Assembly (NCBI GenBank): GCA_019115605.1
Contig: DXDG01000019.1
Span: 62,001 to 126,000 of the forward strand
Reading direction: 5' to 3'
DNA: 64,000 bases
Source of the DNA: Candidatus Alistipes faecigallinarum
Lineage (GTDB): Bacteria > Bacteroidota > Bacteroidia > Bacteroidales > Rikenellaceae
The first letter of the stretch is position 1, and every line of letters begins with the position of its first letter. Below the pieces are notes generated by a model. The model worked only from the letters and a program-made list of their open reading frames with translations, was not told the DNA's origin and ran no database searches. Shown piece by piece: positions 28,712 through 37,473 of the stretch. The translations under genes were made by a program, and so were the position numbers.

Positions 28712-28772
28712 CGATATGATACTCTTTTGGGACGATAGTACACACCTCGGCACGGAAGAAAACGTACCTTTG
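28712..28772 (+). promoter_or_regulatory. GH130-susCD operon promoter with shared operator (copy 2)
   Basis: -7 box TACCTTTG is at 28765-28772. ATAGTACACACC starts at 28735, again 30 bp upstream, and ATATGATACTC at 28714. No -33 TTTG is present. Near-identity with the sulfatase promoter suggests the same regulator controls both. Confidence 0.7.
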
Positions 28773-28792
28773 TTTACGAAAAACGAGACCCC

Positions 28793-29824
28793 ATGCGCTA
28801 TTCCGACAATCCGATTCTGACACCCCGCGACCTGCGGCCGAGCCGCGAAGGGATGAAAATCGAGTGCCTGCTCAATCCGGGCGCCTTCCGCTTTGACGGC
28901 CGCACGTGGCTGCTTGTCCGCGTGGCCGAGCGTCCCGAGCAGCACGACGGGGAGATCAGCTTCCCGATGCTCGACGCCGCGAACCGCATGACGATCATGC
29001 GCGTTCCGACCTCCTCGCCCGATCTGGACCTCTCGGACCCGCGGGTGATCACCTACCGGGGCGCCGATTACCTGACGACGATGTCGCACCTGCGGCTGGT
29101 GAGCAGCAGCGACGGCATCCACTTCCGCGAGGATCTGGCCTATGCGCCGCTCTTCGGCAGCGACGCCTACGAGGCCTACGGCGTGGAGGACTGCCGCGTA
29201 ACGCAGCTCGAAGGGGCCTACTGCCTGACCTATACGGCCGTCTCGGCCAACGGCGTGGCGGTGCGCATGCGCCGCACGACGGACTGGCACCGTTTCGAGG
29301 ATTACGGGCTGGTGCTGCCGCCCCACAACAAGGACTGCACGCTCTTCGATGCGAAGATCGGCGACCTATATTATATGCTGCACCGTCCGAGCAGCCCCGA
29401 GATCGGCGGCAACTACATCTGGATCGCCCAGAGTCCCGACCTGCGCCACTGGGGCAACCACCGCTGCGTGGCCCGCACGCGTCCGGGACGGTGGGACAGC
29501 GCCCGCATCGGCGCGGGGTGTGCGCCGATCCGCACCGACCGCGGCTGGCTGATGATCTACCACGGCGCCGACGAGGCGCACCGCTACTGCCTGGGTGCGA
29601 TGCTGCTCGATGCGGAGGACCCCTCGAAGGTGCTGGCGCGCAGCGACCGCCCGATCCTGGAGCCCGAGGCGCCCTACGAGCAGACGGGATTCTTCGGCAA
29701 CGTCGTCTTCTCGAACGGCCAGATCGTCGACGGCGACCGCATCGCGCTCTACTACGGCGCCTCGGACGAGGTGATCTGCCGCGCGGACTTCTCGGTGCGC
29801 GAGATCCTGCAAACCCTCGAATAA
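28793..29824 (+). CDS. GH130 mannosyl-glycoside phosphorylase-type enzyme
   Basis: A 343-residue GH130 protein without signal peptide, hence cytoplasmic. GH130 phosphorylases convert beta-1,4-mannosyl-GlcNAc or mannosyl-glucose with phosphate to mannose-1-phosphate. Family landmarks are NPGAFRFDGRTWLLVRV (near 28-45), the catalytic Asp motif YGVEDCRV (near 122-129), HNKDCTLF, and LHRPSS (near 199), whose basic residues fit the phosphate-binding positions of the phosphorylase subfamilies rather than the hydrolytic ones. It heads the operon, 40 bp before the lipoprotein gene. With three GH92 and one GH38 nearby, N-glycan core breakdown is the likely role. Exact subfamily would need alignment. 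Confidence 0.87.
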   Translation: MRYSDNPILTPRDLRPSREGMKIECLLNPGAFRFDGRTWLLVRVAERPEQHDGEISFPMLDAANRMTIMRVPTSSPDLDLSDPRVITYRGADYLTTMSHLRLVSSSDGIHFREDLAYAPLFGSDAYEAYGVEDCRVTQLEGAYCLTYTAVSANGVAVRMRRTTDWHRFEDYGLVLPPHNKDCTLFDAKIGDLYYMLHRPSSPEIGGNYIWIAQSPDLRHWGNHRCVARTRPGRWDSARIGAGCAPIRTDRGWLMIYHGADEAHRYCLGAMLLDAEDPSKVLARSDRPILEPEAPYEQTGFFGNVVFSNGQIVDGDRIALYYGASDEVICRADFSVREILQTLE

Positions 29825-29864
29825 CCCGAACCAAACGAAAAAACATAAAACCGACTTGAAACCC

Positions 29865-31538
29865 ATGAAGAACCTTTTGACACACTGTTTCTGTCCGCTG
29901 CTGTGCCTGGCAGCCCTCACCGGTTGCGCAAACCAGGGTGCCGCGGGCTGCGACAGCCGCTCGACGGCGCTCGACGTCGATCTGACGAACCGTCTCTACC
30001 CCAAGGTGCAGACCCCGACCGAATCGCTCGTGGTGGTGAACCTCGCGAAGGACGACATCGAGGGCCAGGTGGCCGCCATCGGCCTGCAGGGCATCATCAA
30101 CCGCGACAGCCGCGAGAAGGTCTATGTGATGAACAGCCGCTGCAAGGACAACCACGGCGGCTGGAAGATCGGCCCCACGGCGCAGGCGCAGATGGGGCAG
30201 TTCTGGCTCGACCGGGTCCTCACCGACATCCCGCAGCAGGTGCTGCCGCTCGATACCACGAAGCGCAATCCCGCCTTCCGGGCCCTTGTCGAGCGGTACC
30301 GCGACCGCATCAAGGGGGTGGTGATCTACGATCCCGAACTGGTCGAGGCGACGATCGAGGCGGCGACGACGATCGCCGCGCAGACCGACGCACTGATCCT
30401 CTCGCCGTCGCTCTACGAGGAGGTGAAATCCTGCGGATTCCCCGTTGTCGAGGATCTGCGGGGCCGTTTCCGCAGCAACATCGAGTGTCTGGACTGGCTC
30501 ATGGAGCACTACTTCGAGGGGGCCTGCCACGACGTGGCCTTCACCTGGTCGCACATGACCCTCGACTTTGCCGAGAGCTGGGGCGCCGCCAACAAGGACT
30601 ATGTGGTGGCCAACCGGCTGTTCACCTACTTCCTCGACATCCGGATTCCCGAGGAGTGCCACTACTACGAAAATATCGTGAAGCGCTATCCCGCCGGCAC
30701 GCAGATCATGGGCTGGACCGACGAGCTGAAGGCCGACAAGCTCTTTGCCGACTACGGTTATGTGATGATCCCCTTCATCTCGGTGGAGAACATGACCGTC
30801 ATGTCGTCGTTCCCCTCCGTGCAGGGCACGCCCATCGAGCCGCGCGCCTATGAGGCCGACCCGAACACGACCTATGTGGCGATGCTCGTGGCCGACGGCG
30901 ACAACCTGCTCCACACGATGATCTACGAACCCTACACGATCGAGGAGTCGGAGCACTTCGGCGAGATTCCCCTGACGTGGGTCATCAACCCGGGCATCGT
31001 CGATCTGGCGCCGCGCGTCTTCACCTGGTACGACCGCGTGCTCAAGGGAGCCGGGCAGGAGATGGCCGCCATGATGGGCGACGGATCGCCCAATACGGAC
31101 CGTTACAGCGGCTTCTCGTTCTACTGCGCCCTGACGCGCCACTACCTCGACCGGGCGGGCATCCTCACGATGAAGCAGATGATCGACGGCGAGTCGGTCG
31201 CCTGGAACGTGCAGCCCTACTGCATCGAGGGCGGCTATGCCGGCACGGACTGGCGCGGCATCGAGCCGCACGAGTACCACATGGACCACGGGACGTTCCA
31301 CATCGGCACGACCAACTCGCGGCCCGAGTACCTCGACCGGGCGCTGGCCCGCACGCCCGAGGGCGAGCCCTACTTCCTCTCGGTGATGATCGGCACGGCC
31401 AGCGAGGATGCCCCGACCTACGCCCTGGAGGTGAAGCGCTACCTCGAATCGCGCAACGACGGCCGCCGCTACGTCTTCGTGCGCACGGCCGACCTGGCCG
31501 CGACCTATCGTGCCTGGAAGGGCCTTCCCGTGATGTAG
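29865..31538 (+). CDS. GxGYxYP-like putative glycoside hydrolase lipoprotein
   Basis: A 557-residue lipoprotein (lipobox LTGC, Cys21). I chose ATG 29865 over a TTG three codons earlier. An N-terminal domain (about 45-250) contains VAAIGLQGIINRDSREKVYV. The C-terminal half has VAMLVADGDNLLHTM and MGDGSPN, which resemble the GxGYxYP_N/_C families (PF16216/PF14323). The eponymous GxGYxYP motif is not present in literal form; the nearest match is GFSFYC, so family assignment is moderate. It lies between GH130 and susC in the operon. A surface glycan-processing or binding role is inferred; no catalytic residue is known to me. Confidence 0.55.
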   Translation: MKNLLTHCFCPLLCLAALTGCANQGAAGCDSRSTALDVDLTNRLYPKVQTPTESLVVVNLAKDDIEGQVAAIGLQGIINRDSREKVYVMNSRCKDNHGGWKIGPTAQAQMGQFWLDRVLTDIPQQVLPLDTTKRNPAFRALVERYRDRIKGVVIYDPELVEATIEAATTIAAQTDALILSPSLYEEVKSCGFPVVEDLRGRFRSNIECLDWLMEHYFEGACHDVAFTWSHMTLDFAESWGAANKDYVVANRLFTYFLDIRIPEECHYYENIVKRYPAGTQIMGWTDELKADKLFADYGYVMIPFISVENMTVMSSFPSVQGTPIEPRAYEADPNTTYVAMLVADGDNLLHTMIYEPYTIEESEHFGEIPLTWVINPGIVDLAPRVFTWYDRVLKGAGQEMAAMMGDGSPNTDRYSGFSFYCALTRHYLDRAGILTMKQMIDGESVAWNVQPYCIEGGYAGTDWRGIEPHEYHMDHGTFHIGTTNSRPEYLDRALARTPEGEPYFLSVMIGTASEDAPTYALEVKRYLESRNDGRRYVFVRTADLAATYRAWKGLPVM

Positions 31539-31570
31539 CCCCGATCCCGGACCATACGAAAAAAGCTCTT

Positions 31571-31597
31571 CGGAACACACCCTCAGGGCGTGTTCCG
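31571..31597 (+). terminator. Hairpin before susC
   Basis: CGGAACAC and GTGTTCCG form an 8-bp stem with an inner CCCT/AGGG pairing. It lies in the 126-bp gap before susC and has no T-run. More likely an mRNA-processing or stability element than a full stop. Confidence 0.35.
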
Positions 31598-31664
31598 CGG
31601 GGGCTGCTCACCGTCTGAAATTTCCGAAAAACAACCAACCAAACTTTAACAATCAAAAAACGCT

Positions 31665-34600
31665 ATGAAAAGGAGCTTGCTCAAAATGGCTTTTGCGGCA
31701 ATGATCGCGCTGCTCTGCGTCCCGTTCGCGGGGAGTCGCGCCGTTGCGCAGACCCGCAGCGTTGCGGGAACCGTCGTCGACGCGTCGGGTAATCCGGTTG
31801 TCGGCGCCGCCGTGGTCATCGAGGGAACCACGAAGGGAACCTCGACCGGTCTGGACGGTTCGTTCACGCTCGAAGGGGTGAAGGACGATACGCACCTGAC
31901 CGTGTCGTACATCGGTTACAAGACCCTCACAACCCCCTCGCTCGGTTCGCAGACCTCGTTGACGATCACCCTCGAGGAGGATACGCAGATGCTGGACGAC
32001 GTCGTGGTGATCGGCTACGGCGTGCAGCGCAAGAGCGACGTCACGGGGTCGATCACCTCGATCAAGGAGGATGCCCTGATCAACCGTTCGGTGGAGAACG
32101 TCCAGCAGGCCCTGCAGGGCAAGGCGGCTGGCGTATCGGTCTTCTCGGCTTCGGCAGCCCCGAACTCCTCGCCGTCGATCCGTATCCGCGGCTTCTCGTC
32201 GAACAGCGCCGGAGCCACCGACCCGCTCTACATCGTCGACGGTCTGAAGGTGAGCAACATCGGTTACCTGGATCCGTCGTCCGTAGAGTCGATGGAGATC
32301 CTCAAGGACGGCGCCTCGGCCGCCATCTACGGTGCCGAAGCCGGCAACGGCGTGGTGCTCATCACCACGAAGAAGGGCCGCAAGGGCGAGGCCCGCGCCT
32401 TCTACGACTTCACCTACGGCATCACCTCGCTGGCGCGCAAGGCCGACCTGATGAATGCCGAGCAGTATGTGGCCTATCAGTCGGCCGCCGGCAACAGCCA
32501 GCTCATGGAGCCCTGGGACGGTGTAACGGACACCGACTGGTTCGACGCCCTCTACGGTGACGGCGGATCGTTCCAGCGCCACACGGCGGGCTTCGAGTCG
32601 GCCAACGACAACGGCTCGGTCTACGCCTCGCTGTCGTACATGAACAACGACGGCATGTACTACGGCGACAAGGACTGGCTCAAGCGCATCACCTTCCAGC
32701 TCAACGGCGACTACAAGATCAAGGAGTGGCTCACCTTCACGACCAACAATACGGTCGAGAGCTCGCGGTGGCAGAGCCCCGGCGACGGCATCAACAAGGA
32801 TTTCAACAGTTCGCCCTATCTCTACGACCCGCTGCTCAAGCCCTTCTACGACAAGGACAACCTGCCGACCTACATGCAGGAGCTCATTGCCACGCAGGGC
32901 GATGACATGATGATGAAGAACGAGGAGGGCGACTACGCCGGCGTTCCCTTCACGGCCAAGGACAAGACGAGCCCCATGACGTGGTACTACAGCGGCGAGG
33001 GGCACCACAAGAGCTTCGCCCTGCGCGGCGCCTCTTCGGTAATCCTCTCGCCCTTCAAGGGCTTTACCTTCACCTCGCGCGTAGGCTACCGCCTCGAATC
33101 GTCGAACTACGACTACTACGGCGTGCCCTTCTACGAGGCCGTCTCGTCGCGCACGACGCCCTACATCGAGGGCCGCACCGACATGACGCGCTTCTACCAG
33201 TGGGAGAACTTCGCCAACTACAACCGCACCTTCGGCAAGCACGCCGTCGTGGCGATGATCGGTATGTCGTGGCAGTACAACTGGTACAACTTTACCTCGG
33301 CCAACGCCAACGGCCTGACCAATACGGCCGACAACTTCCACTACCTGAACTTCGCCGCGGCCGATGCCGTGAAGGGTGTCGGCGGCGAGGTCGGCGAGAC
33401 GGCCAGCCTGAGCTACTTCGGACGTGTGGGCTACACCTACGACGACCGTTACAGCGTGATGTTCAACTTCCGCGCCGACGCCTACGACCTCTCGAAGCTC
33501 TCGCGCGAGTCCCGCTGGGGCTACTTCCCCTCGGTTTCGGCCGGATGGACCGTCTCGAACGAGCCGTTCCTGCGCGAGGTGGATCCCCGGAGCCTCTCGT
33601 TCCTCAAGGTCCGCGCCTCGTACGGTGTGAACGGCAACGTCAACGTGCTGGGCGGCTACCGCTACCGTTCGTCGATGAACGTTACGGACTACTACCCGAT
33701 GGGCGGGCAGCTGCTCCCGACCATCACCCCTTCGGACGTGCTGGCCAACCCCTCGCTCGAGTGGGAGGAGTCCAAGCAGGTCGATGTGGGTGTCGATGCC
33801 CGCTTCCTGAACAACCGCCTCTCGTTCACGATGGACTACTTCAACAAGAACACTACGGGCCAGCTCGTGACGATGACCTCCCCGATCTCGACGGGAACGA
33901 CCTCGGTAACGCGTAACGTGGGTCTGGTGAACAACCACGGCTTCGAATTCGAACTCGGCTGGCAAGATCAGGTCGGCGAGTTCTCCTACAGCGTCAATGC
34001 CAACCTCTCGACGCTCAAGACGCGCGTCAAGGAGCTGGAGGGCGACCGCATCTGGAGCGGCGACATGGTGGTCTTCGACGTCGACAAGCCCGTATGGAGC
34101 TACTACGGCTGGAAATACCTGGGTGTGAATTCCGAGGACGGCAGCGCCATCTACTACGACAAGGACCGCAACGGCACGATCGACGACCAGGACAAGGTCT
34201 ACCTCGGCACGCCGATTCCCGACTTCACCTACGGCATCACGGTGAACCTCGCCTGGAAGGGCTTCGACTTCACGCTCTTCGGCAGCGGCTCGCACGGCAA
34301 CAAGCTGCTCTACTATGTGGGCACCACGCCGCAGGCCAACCGTCCCGCCGAGCTGTGGACCAAGTCGTGGGACGTTCTGGGCGCCGGTGCGAAGTATCCG
34401 CATCCCGACCCGAACGGCGACACGCACTTCTCGAAGTCGGACATGTACCTCAAGAGCGGTTCGTACTTCAAGATCAAGCAGCTGCAGCTGGGCTACACGC
34501 TGCCCGCGTCGCTGACGAAGAAGTTCGCCGTGTCGCGTCTGCGCGTCTATGTCTCGCTCGACAACTTCTTCTGCTTCTCGCCCTACTGGGGCATGGATCC

Positions 34601-34694
34601 CGAGGCGGTGAACGCCACCTCGGCCATGGGTGCCGACTACGGCAACTACCCGACGCCGAAGACGCTGACCTTCGGAGCCAACCTTTCGTTCTAA
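31665..34694 (+). CDS. SusC-family TonB-dependent transporter (mannose-glycan locus)
   Basis: A 1009-residue outer-membrane transporter. The signal peptide ends at AVAQ (about 29). A carboxypeptidase-D-like regulatory domain (33-110, VAGTVVDASGNPVVGAAVV) is followed by the SusC motif DDVVVIGYGVQRKSDVTGS, the plug (IRIRGFSSNSAG, AIYGAEAGNGVV) and a barrel ending in GANLSF. It is the transporter of the right-hand locus and lies 21 bp before its SusD partner. Substrate is inferred to be a mannose-containing oligosaccharide from the GH92/GH38/GH130 context. Confidence 0.95.
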   Translation: MKRSLLKMAFAAMIALLCVPFAGSRAVAQTRSVAGTVVDASGNPVVGAAVVIEGTTKGTSTGLDGSFTLEGVKDDTHLTVSYIGYKTLTTPSLGSQTSLTITLEEDTQMLDDVVVIGYGVQRKSDVTGSITSIKEDALINRSVENVQQALQGKAAGVSVFSASAAPNSSPSIRIRGFSSNSAGATDPLYIVDGLKVSNIGYLDPSSVESMEILKDGASAAIYGAEAGNGVVLITTKKGRKGEARAFYDFTYGITSLARKADLMNAEQYVAYQSAAGNSQLMEPWDGVTDTDWFDALYGDGGSFQRHTAGFESANDNGSVYASLSYMNNDGMYYGDKDWLKRITFQLNGDYKIKEWLTFTTNNTVESSRWQSPGDGINKDFNSSPYLYDPLLKPFYDKDNLPTYMQELIATQGDDMMMKNEEGDYAGVPFTAKDKTSPMTWYYSGEGHHKSFALRGASSVILSPFKGFTFTSRVGYRLESSNYDYYGVPFYEAVSSRTTPYIEGRTDMTRFYQWENFANYNRTFGKHAVVAMIGMSWQYNWYNFTSANANGLTNTADNFHYLNFAAADAVKGVGGEVGETASLSYFGRVGYTYDDRYSVMFNFRADAYDLSKLSRESRWGYFPSVSAGWTVSNEPFLREVDPRSLSFLKVRASYGVNGNVNVLGGYRYRSSMNVTDYYPMGGQLLPTITPSDVLANPSLEWEESKQVDVGVDARFLNNRLSFTMDYFNKNTTGQLVTMTSPISTGTTSVTRNVGLVNNHGFEFELGWQDQVGEFSYSVNANLSTLKTRVKELEGDRIWSGDMVVFDVDKPVWSYYGWKYLGVNSEDGSAIYYDKDRNGTIDDQDKVYLGTPIPDFTYGITVNLAWKGFDFTLFGSGSHGNKLLYYVGTTPQANRPAELWTKSWDVLGAGAKYPHPDPNGDTHFSKSDMYLKSGSYFKIKQLQLGYTLPASLTKKFAVSRLRVYVSLDNFFCFSPYWGMDPEAVNATSAMGADYGNYPTPKTLTFGANLSF

Positions 34695-34715
34695 TCCAAT
34701 AACCTTACGACAACG

Positions 34716-36530
34716 ATGAAAAAGCATATCATAGCATTTGCGGGACTGCTTGCCGGAGCGCTGATGTCGGTCTCCTGCTCGCAGGACCTGCTCGATTTCG
34801 AGCAGCACGGCGTCATGGAGGTCGACAAGACCTACGCCGAGGCCGACGATCAGACGGCCCAGCAGCTCATAGCCAACGTGTACGTGCGTGTGAAGTACCT
34901 GATGATGGGCGACTGGGGCGTACACTACATCGCCACGACGACGGCCAAGACGGCCGACTGCTGGCCGGGCGGTTCGGGCCCGAACGACGGCGTGGACTAC
35001 CTGCGCATGGCCATGATGGTCGATGACCAGGAGAACTCCGCCTACAAGGAGATGTATTCGCGTCTGTACCAGATCATCTACAAGTGCAACATGATCGTCG
35101 ACAAGCTCAACGACGGATCGGACGAGCGCCGGCGGGTGATCGGCGAGGCGAAGGCGTGGCGTGCCTGGGCCATGGCGCGTCTGACGCAGCTGTGGGGCTC
35201 GGCGCCGCTGGTGGACCATGTGCTCGACGGCATCAACTACTCGTTCTACCCCGGCAACTCGGATCCCGAGAAGAACTGGGAGTGGATCATGCGGCAGTTC
35301 GACGAGGCGGCCGAGGTGCTCCCCTCGAAGAGCGGTCTGGGCGGTCAGCGCGCCATCGGCGGCCGCTGGACGGCCGAGGCCTGCTATGCCTACAAGGCGC
35401 AGGGCTACATGTGGCGCGGCGACTACGCCAATGCCAAGACCGAGCTGGCGAAGGTCATCAACTCGGGCAAGTACGAACTGTGGACCGGCACGGCGACAAT
35501 GGGTCCCTCGAGCTACGGACAGAACATGCAGCTCAACAAGTCGAAGAACGCCGCCACGTGGAAGGACGGCAGCGACGACTACGAATACCTGACCCTCTAC
35601 CGGGCCGAGGCGGACTTCTGCGACGAGTTCCTGCTGGAGATAGACATCGACGGCGACGCCACGACGATCGAGAATACGGAGCCCTACTGGTTCCGCGCCT
35701 ACATGAACTGGCGCTACGACGAGATCAACAAACCGGGCAACCTCACGCCGCAGGACGGCTGGGGCTTCATCACCCCGACGCGTTCGTTCGCCATGGCCTT
35801 CGCGCGCCACGACGGCAACAGCATCCGCCGGCGCGCCAACATCGCCACCTACAGCGAGGTGTACCACGACTTCCCCTATGAGAACGTCGACGTGCGCGGC
35901 GTGATGTCGTCGATGCTCTACGGCAACGAGGGTTACTTCCGCATGAAGTACTACGACTTCCTCGACGATGCCGAGCCGACGCGCTACGCCTCGGGCAACA
36001 CGAAGGGCAACATGACCAACTTCCCGCTGATGCGTTACGCCGACGTGCTGCTCATGTACGCCGAGGCGTGCTGCCTCTCGGGCGAGGGCACGGCCAACAT
36101 CTCGGGCCTCGAGGCGCTGAACAAGGTGCGCCGGCGCGCCGGGCTGACCGACGCCCCCGCACTCGACATGGACAACGACGAGTTCGGCATCAAGGCCGAG
36201 CGCCGTTTCGAGCTGTGGCTCGACGACTGCGACCGCTACGTCGATCTGATCCGCTGGGGCGACTACAAGGATTTCATCACCACGACCGACGAGTCGCTTT
36301 CCGACGCGGGCCACGGCGTAGGTCCCCACTGGGCCGTCGACTGCGCCTGGCTCGTGGGTCTGAAGGATCCCTCGGTGCGTACGGACGATCCGACGGACCT
36401 GAGCAACTACGAGGTGCGCTACGACCCGCAGTCCACGCGCGGAACGTGGAGCGACCGCCTCTACCTGTGGCCGTTCCCCTATGCCGAGCTGACGCAGAAC
36501 CCCAACCTGGTGCAGAACGCGGGCTGGTAG
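34716..36530 (+). CDS. SusD/RagB-family glycan-binding lipoprotein
   Basis: A 604-residue SusD partner of the preceding SusC. Signal peptide with lipobox SVSC gives Cys21. The helical SusD core is visible (GEAKAWRAWAMARLTQLWGSAPLV near 143-166), as is the C-terminal SusD signature (FPLMRYADVLLMYAEACCLSG near 432). It is about 50 residues longer than its counterpart in the starch locus, which suggests a different ligand. It is followed by a GC-rich gap with two strong hairpins. Confidence 0.93.
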   Translation: MKKHIIAFAGLLAGALMSVSCSQDLLDFEQHGVMEVDKTYAEADDQTAQQLIANVYVRVKYLMMGDWGVHYIATTTAKTADCWPGGSGPNDGVDYLRMAMMVDDQENSAYKEMYSRLYQIIYKCNMIVDKLNDGSDERRRVIGEAKAWRAWAMARLTQLWGSAPLVDHVLDGINYSFYPGNSDPEKNWEWIMRQFDEAAEVLPSKSGLGGQRAIGGRWTAEACYAYKAQGYMWRGDYANAKTELAKVINSGKYELWTGTATMGPSSYGQNMQLNKSKNAATWKDGSDDYEYLTLYRAEADFCDEFLLEIDIDGDATTIENTEPYWFRAYMNWRYDEINKPGNLTPQDGWGFITPTRSFAMAFARHDGNSIRRRANIATYSEVYHDFPYENVDVRGVMSSMLYGNEGYFRMKYYDFLDDAEPTRYASGNTKGNMTNFPLMRYADVLLMYAEACCLSGEGTANISGLEALNKVRRRAGLTDAPALDMDNDEFGIKAERRFELWLDDCDRYVDLIRWGDYKDFITTTDESLSDAGHGVGPHWAVDCAWLVGLKDPSVRTDDPTDLSNYEVRYDPQSTRGTWSDRLYLWPFPYAELTQNPNLVQNAGW

Positions 36531-36580
36531 CGGACGGGGCTTCGCGCGGAACCTCCGCGCGGGGCGCCGCAACGGTTTCC

Positions 36581-36624
36581 GGCGACGGCCGCGGGGTGTT
36601 CCGGCACTTCGTGCGGCCGTCGCC
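36581..36624 (+). terminator. Stem-loop after susD
   Basis: GGCGACGGCCGC (36581-36592) pairs perfectly with 36613-36624 around a 20-base loop. An 8-bp hairpin (36543-36561) precedes it. Only TTT follows, so partial termination before the SGNH hydrolase gene is likely. Confidence 0.5.
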
Positions 36625-36693
36625 GTGCTTTCGATCCGGAGGCTCCTGACCGGGCCTTCGGGTGCAACATACAACCTGAAAAGATACGACGCA

Positions 36694-37413
36694 ATGAAAA
36701 AATGGATCACAAGCTGCGTGCTCGGCCTGCTGCTGGCCGGCGCCGCGCAGGCACAGAACTATTCGGACCTGCTGTACCGTGACTGGGCGGGTCTTCGGGC
36801 CTATGCCCAGGTGAACCGGACGCTCACCGAGCGCCCCGAGGTGGTCTTCATGGGCAACTCGATCACCGAGGGGTGGTTCAACCAGCACCCCGACTTTTTC
36901 CGGAGGAACAACTTCGCCGGCCGCGGCATCGGCGGCCAGACCTCCTCGGAGATGCTCGTGCGTTTCCGTCAGGATGTCATCAACCTGCACCCCGAGGTGG
37001 TGGCGATCCTCTCGGGGACGAACGACATTGCGATGAACAACGGCTACATCGCGCTGGAGAACACCTTCCAGAACATCGTCTCGATGTGCGAACTGGCGCG
37101 TTTCAACAACATCAAGGTGCTGCTCTGCTCGGTAACGCCCGCCACGGGCTTCGGATGGCGTCCGCAGGTCGATCCGCGGCCGCTCATTCCGCAGCTCAAC
37201 AAGATGCTGCGCGAGTATGCCGAGGCGACCGACGGTGTGGAGTGGGTCGACTACTTCTCGGCGATGGCCGGTGCCGACAACGGCATGCGCGAGGGGCTTT
37301 CGCCCGAGGGGTGCCACCCCAACGGCGAGGGGTACAAGATCATGGAGCGGGTGCTGGTGAAGGCGCTGAAGCGGCTCACCGGCTCCGACCGCGACTATTT
37401 CGTCTATGAATAG
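36694..37413 (+). CDS. Exported SGNH/GDSL hydrolase
   Basis: A 239-residue single-domain SGNH esterase with signal peptide ending AQAQ. All blocks are present: FMGNSITEGW with the nucleophile Ser, GIGGQTSSEML, SGTNDIAMN, and CHPNGEGY with the catalytic His. I start at ATG 36694; an upstream in-frame ATG would add a non-hydrophobic leader and overlap the hairpin region. Enzymes of this type remove acetyl groups from sugars in glycan loci. It follows susD and precedes a sialate-esterase-type gene, suggesting the target glycan is acetylated. Confidence 0.85.
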   Translation: MKKWITSCVLGLLLAGAAQAQNYSDLLYRDWAGLRAYAQVNRTLTERPEVVFMGNSITEGWFNQHPDFFRRNNFAGRGIGGQTSSEMLVRFRQDVINLHPEVVAILSGTNDIAMNNGYIALENTFQNIVSMCELARFNNIKVLLCSVTPATGFGWRPQVDPRPLIPQLNKMLREYAEATDGVEWVDYFSAMAGADNGMREGLSPEGCHPNGEGYKIMERVLVKALKRLTGSDRDYFVYE

Positions 37414-37445
37414 GCCCCGGAAGCGTTCCGGAGTGCCGTGCTGAT

Positions 37446-37453
37446 TATCTTTG
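37446..37453 (+). promoter_or_regulatory. Candidate promoter of the sialate O-acetylesterase-type gene
   Basis: TATCTTTG matches TAnnTTTG and lies 21 bases before the ATG at 37474, within the 60-bp gap. The -33 region has no TTTG, only TTCCG. It also argues against the longer open frame that starts upstream of it. Confidence 0.5.
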
Positions 37454-37473
37454 CAACCACAAAACTGCTGACA

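Noticed and set aside
27178-28772. Sulfatase region as an insertion sequence
   Set aside because: The flanking repeats are promoter blocks in direct orientation; there is no transposase, terminal inverted repeat or target-site duplication.
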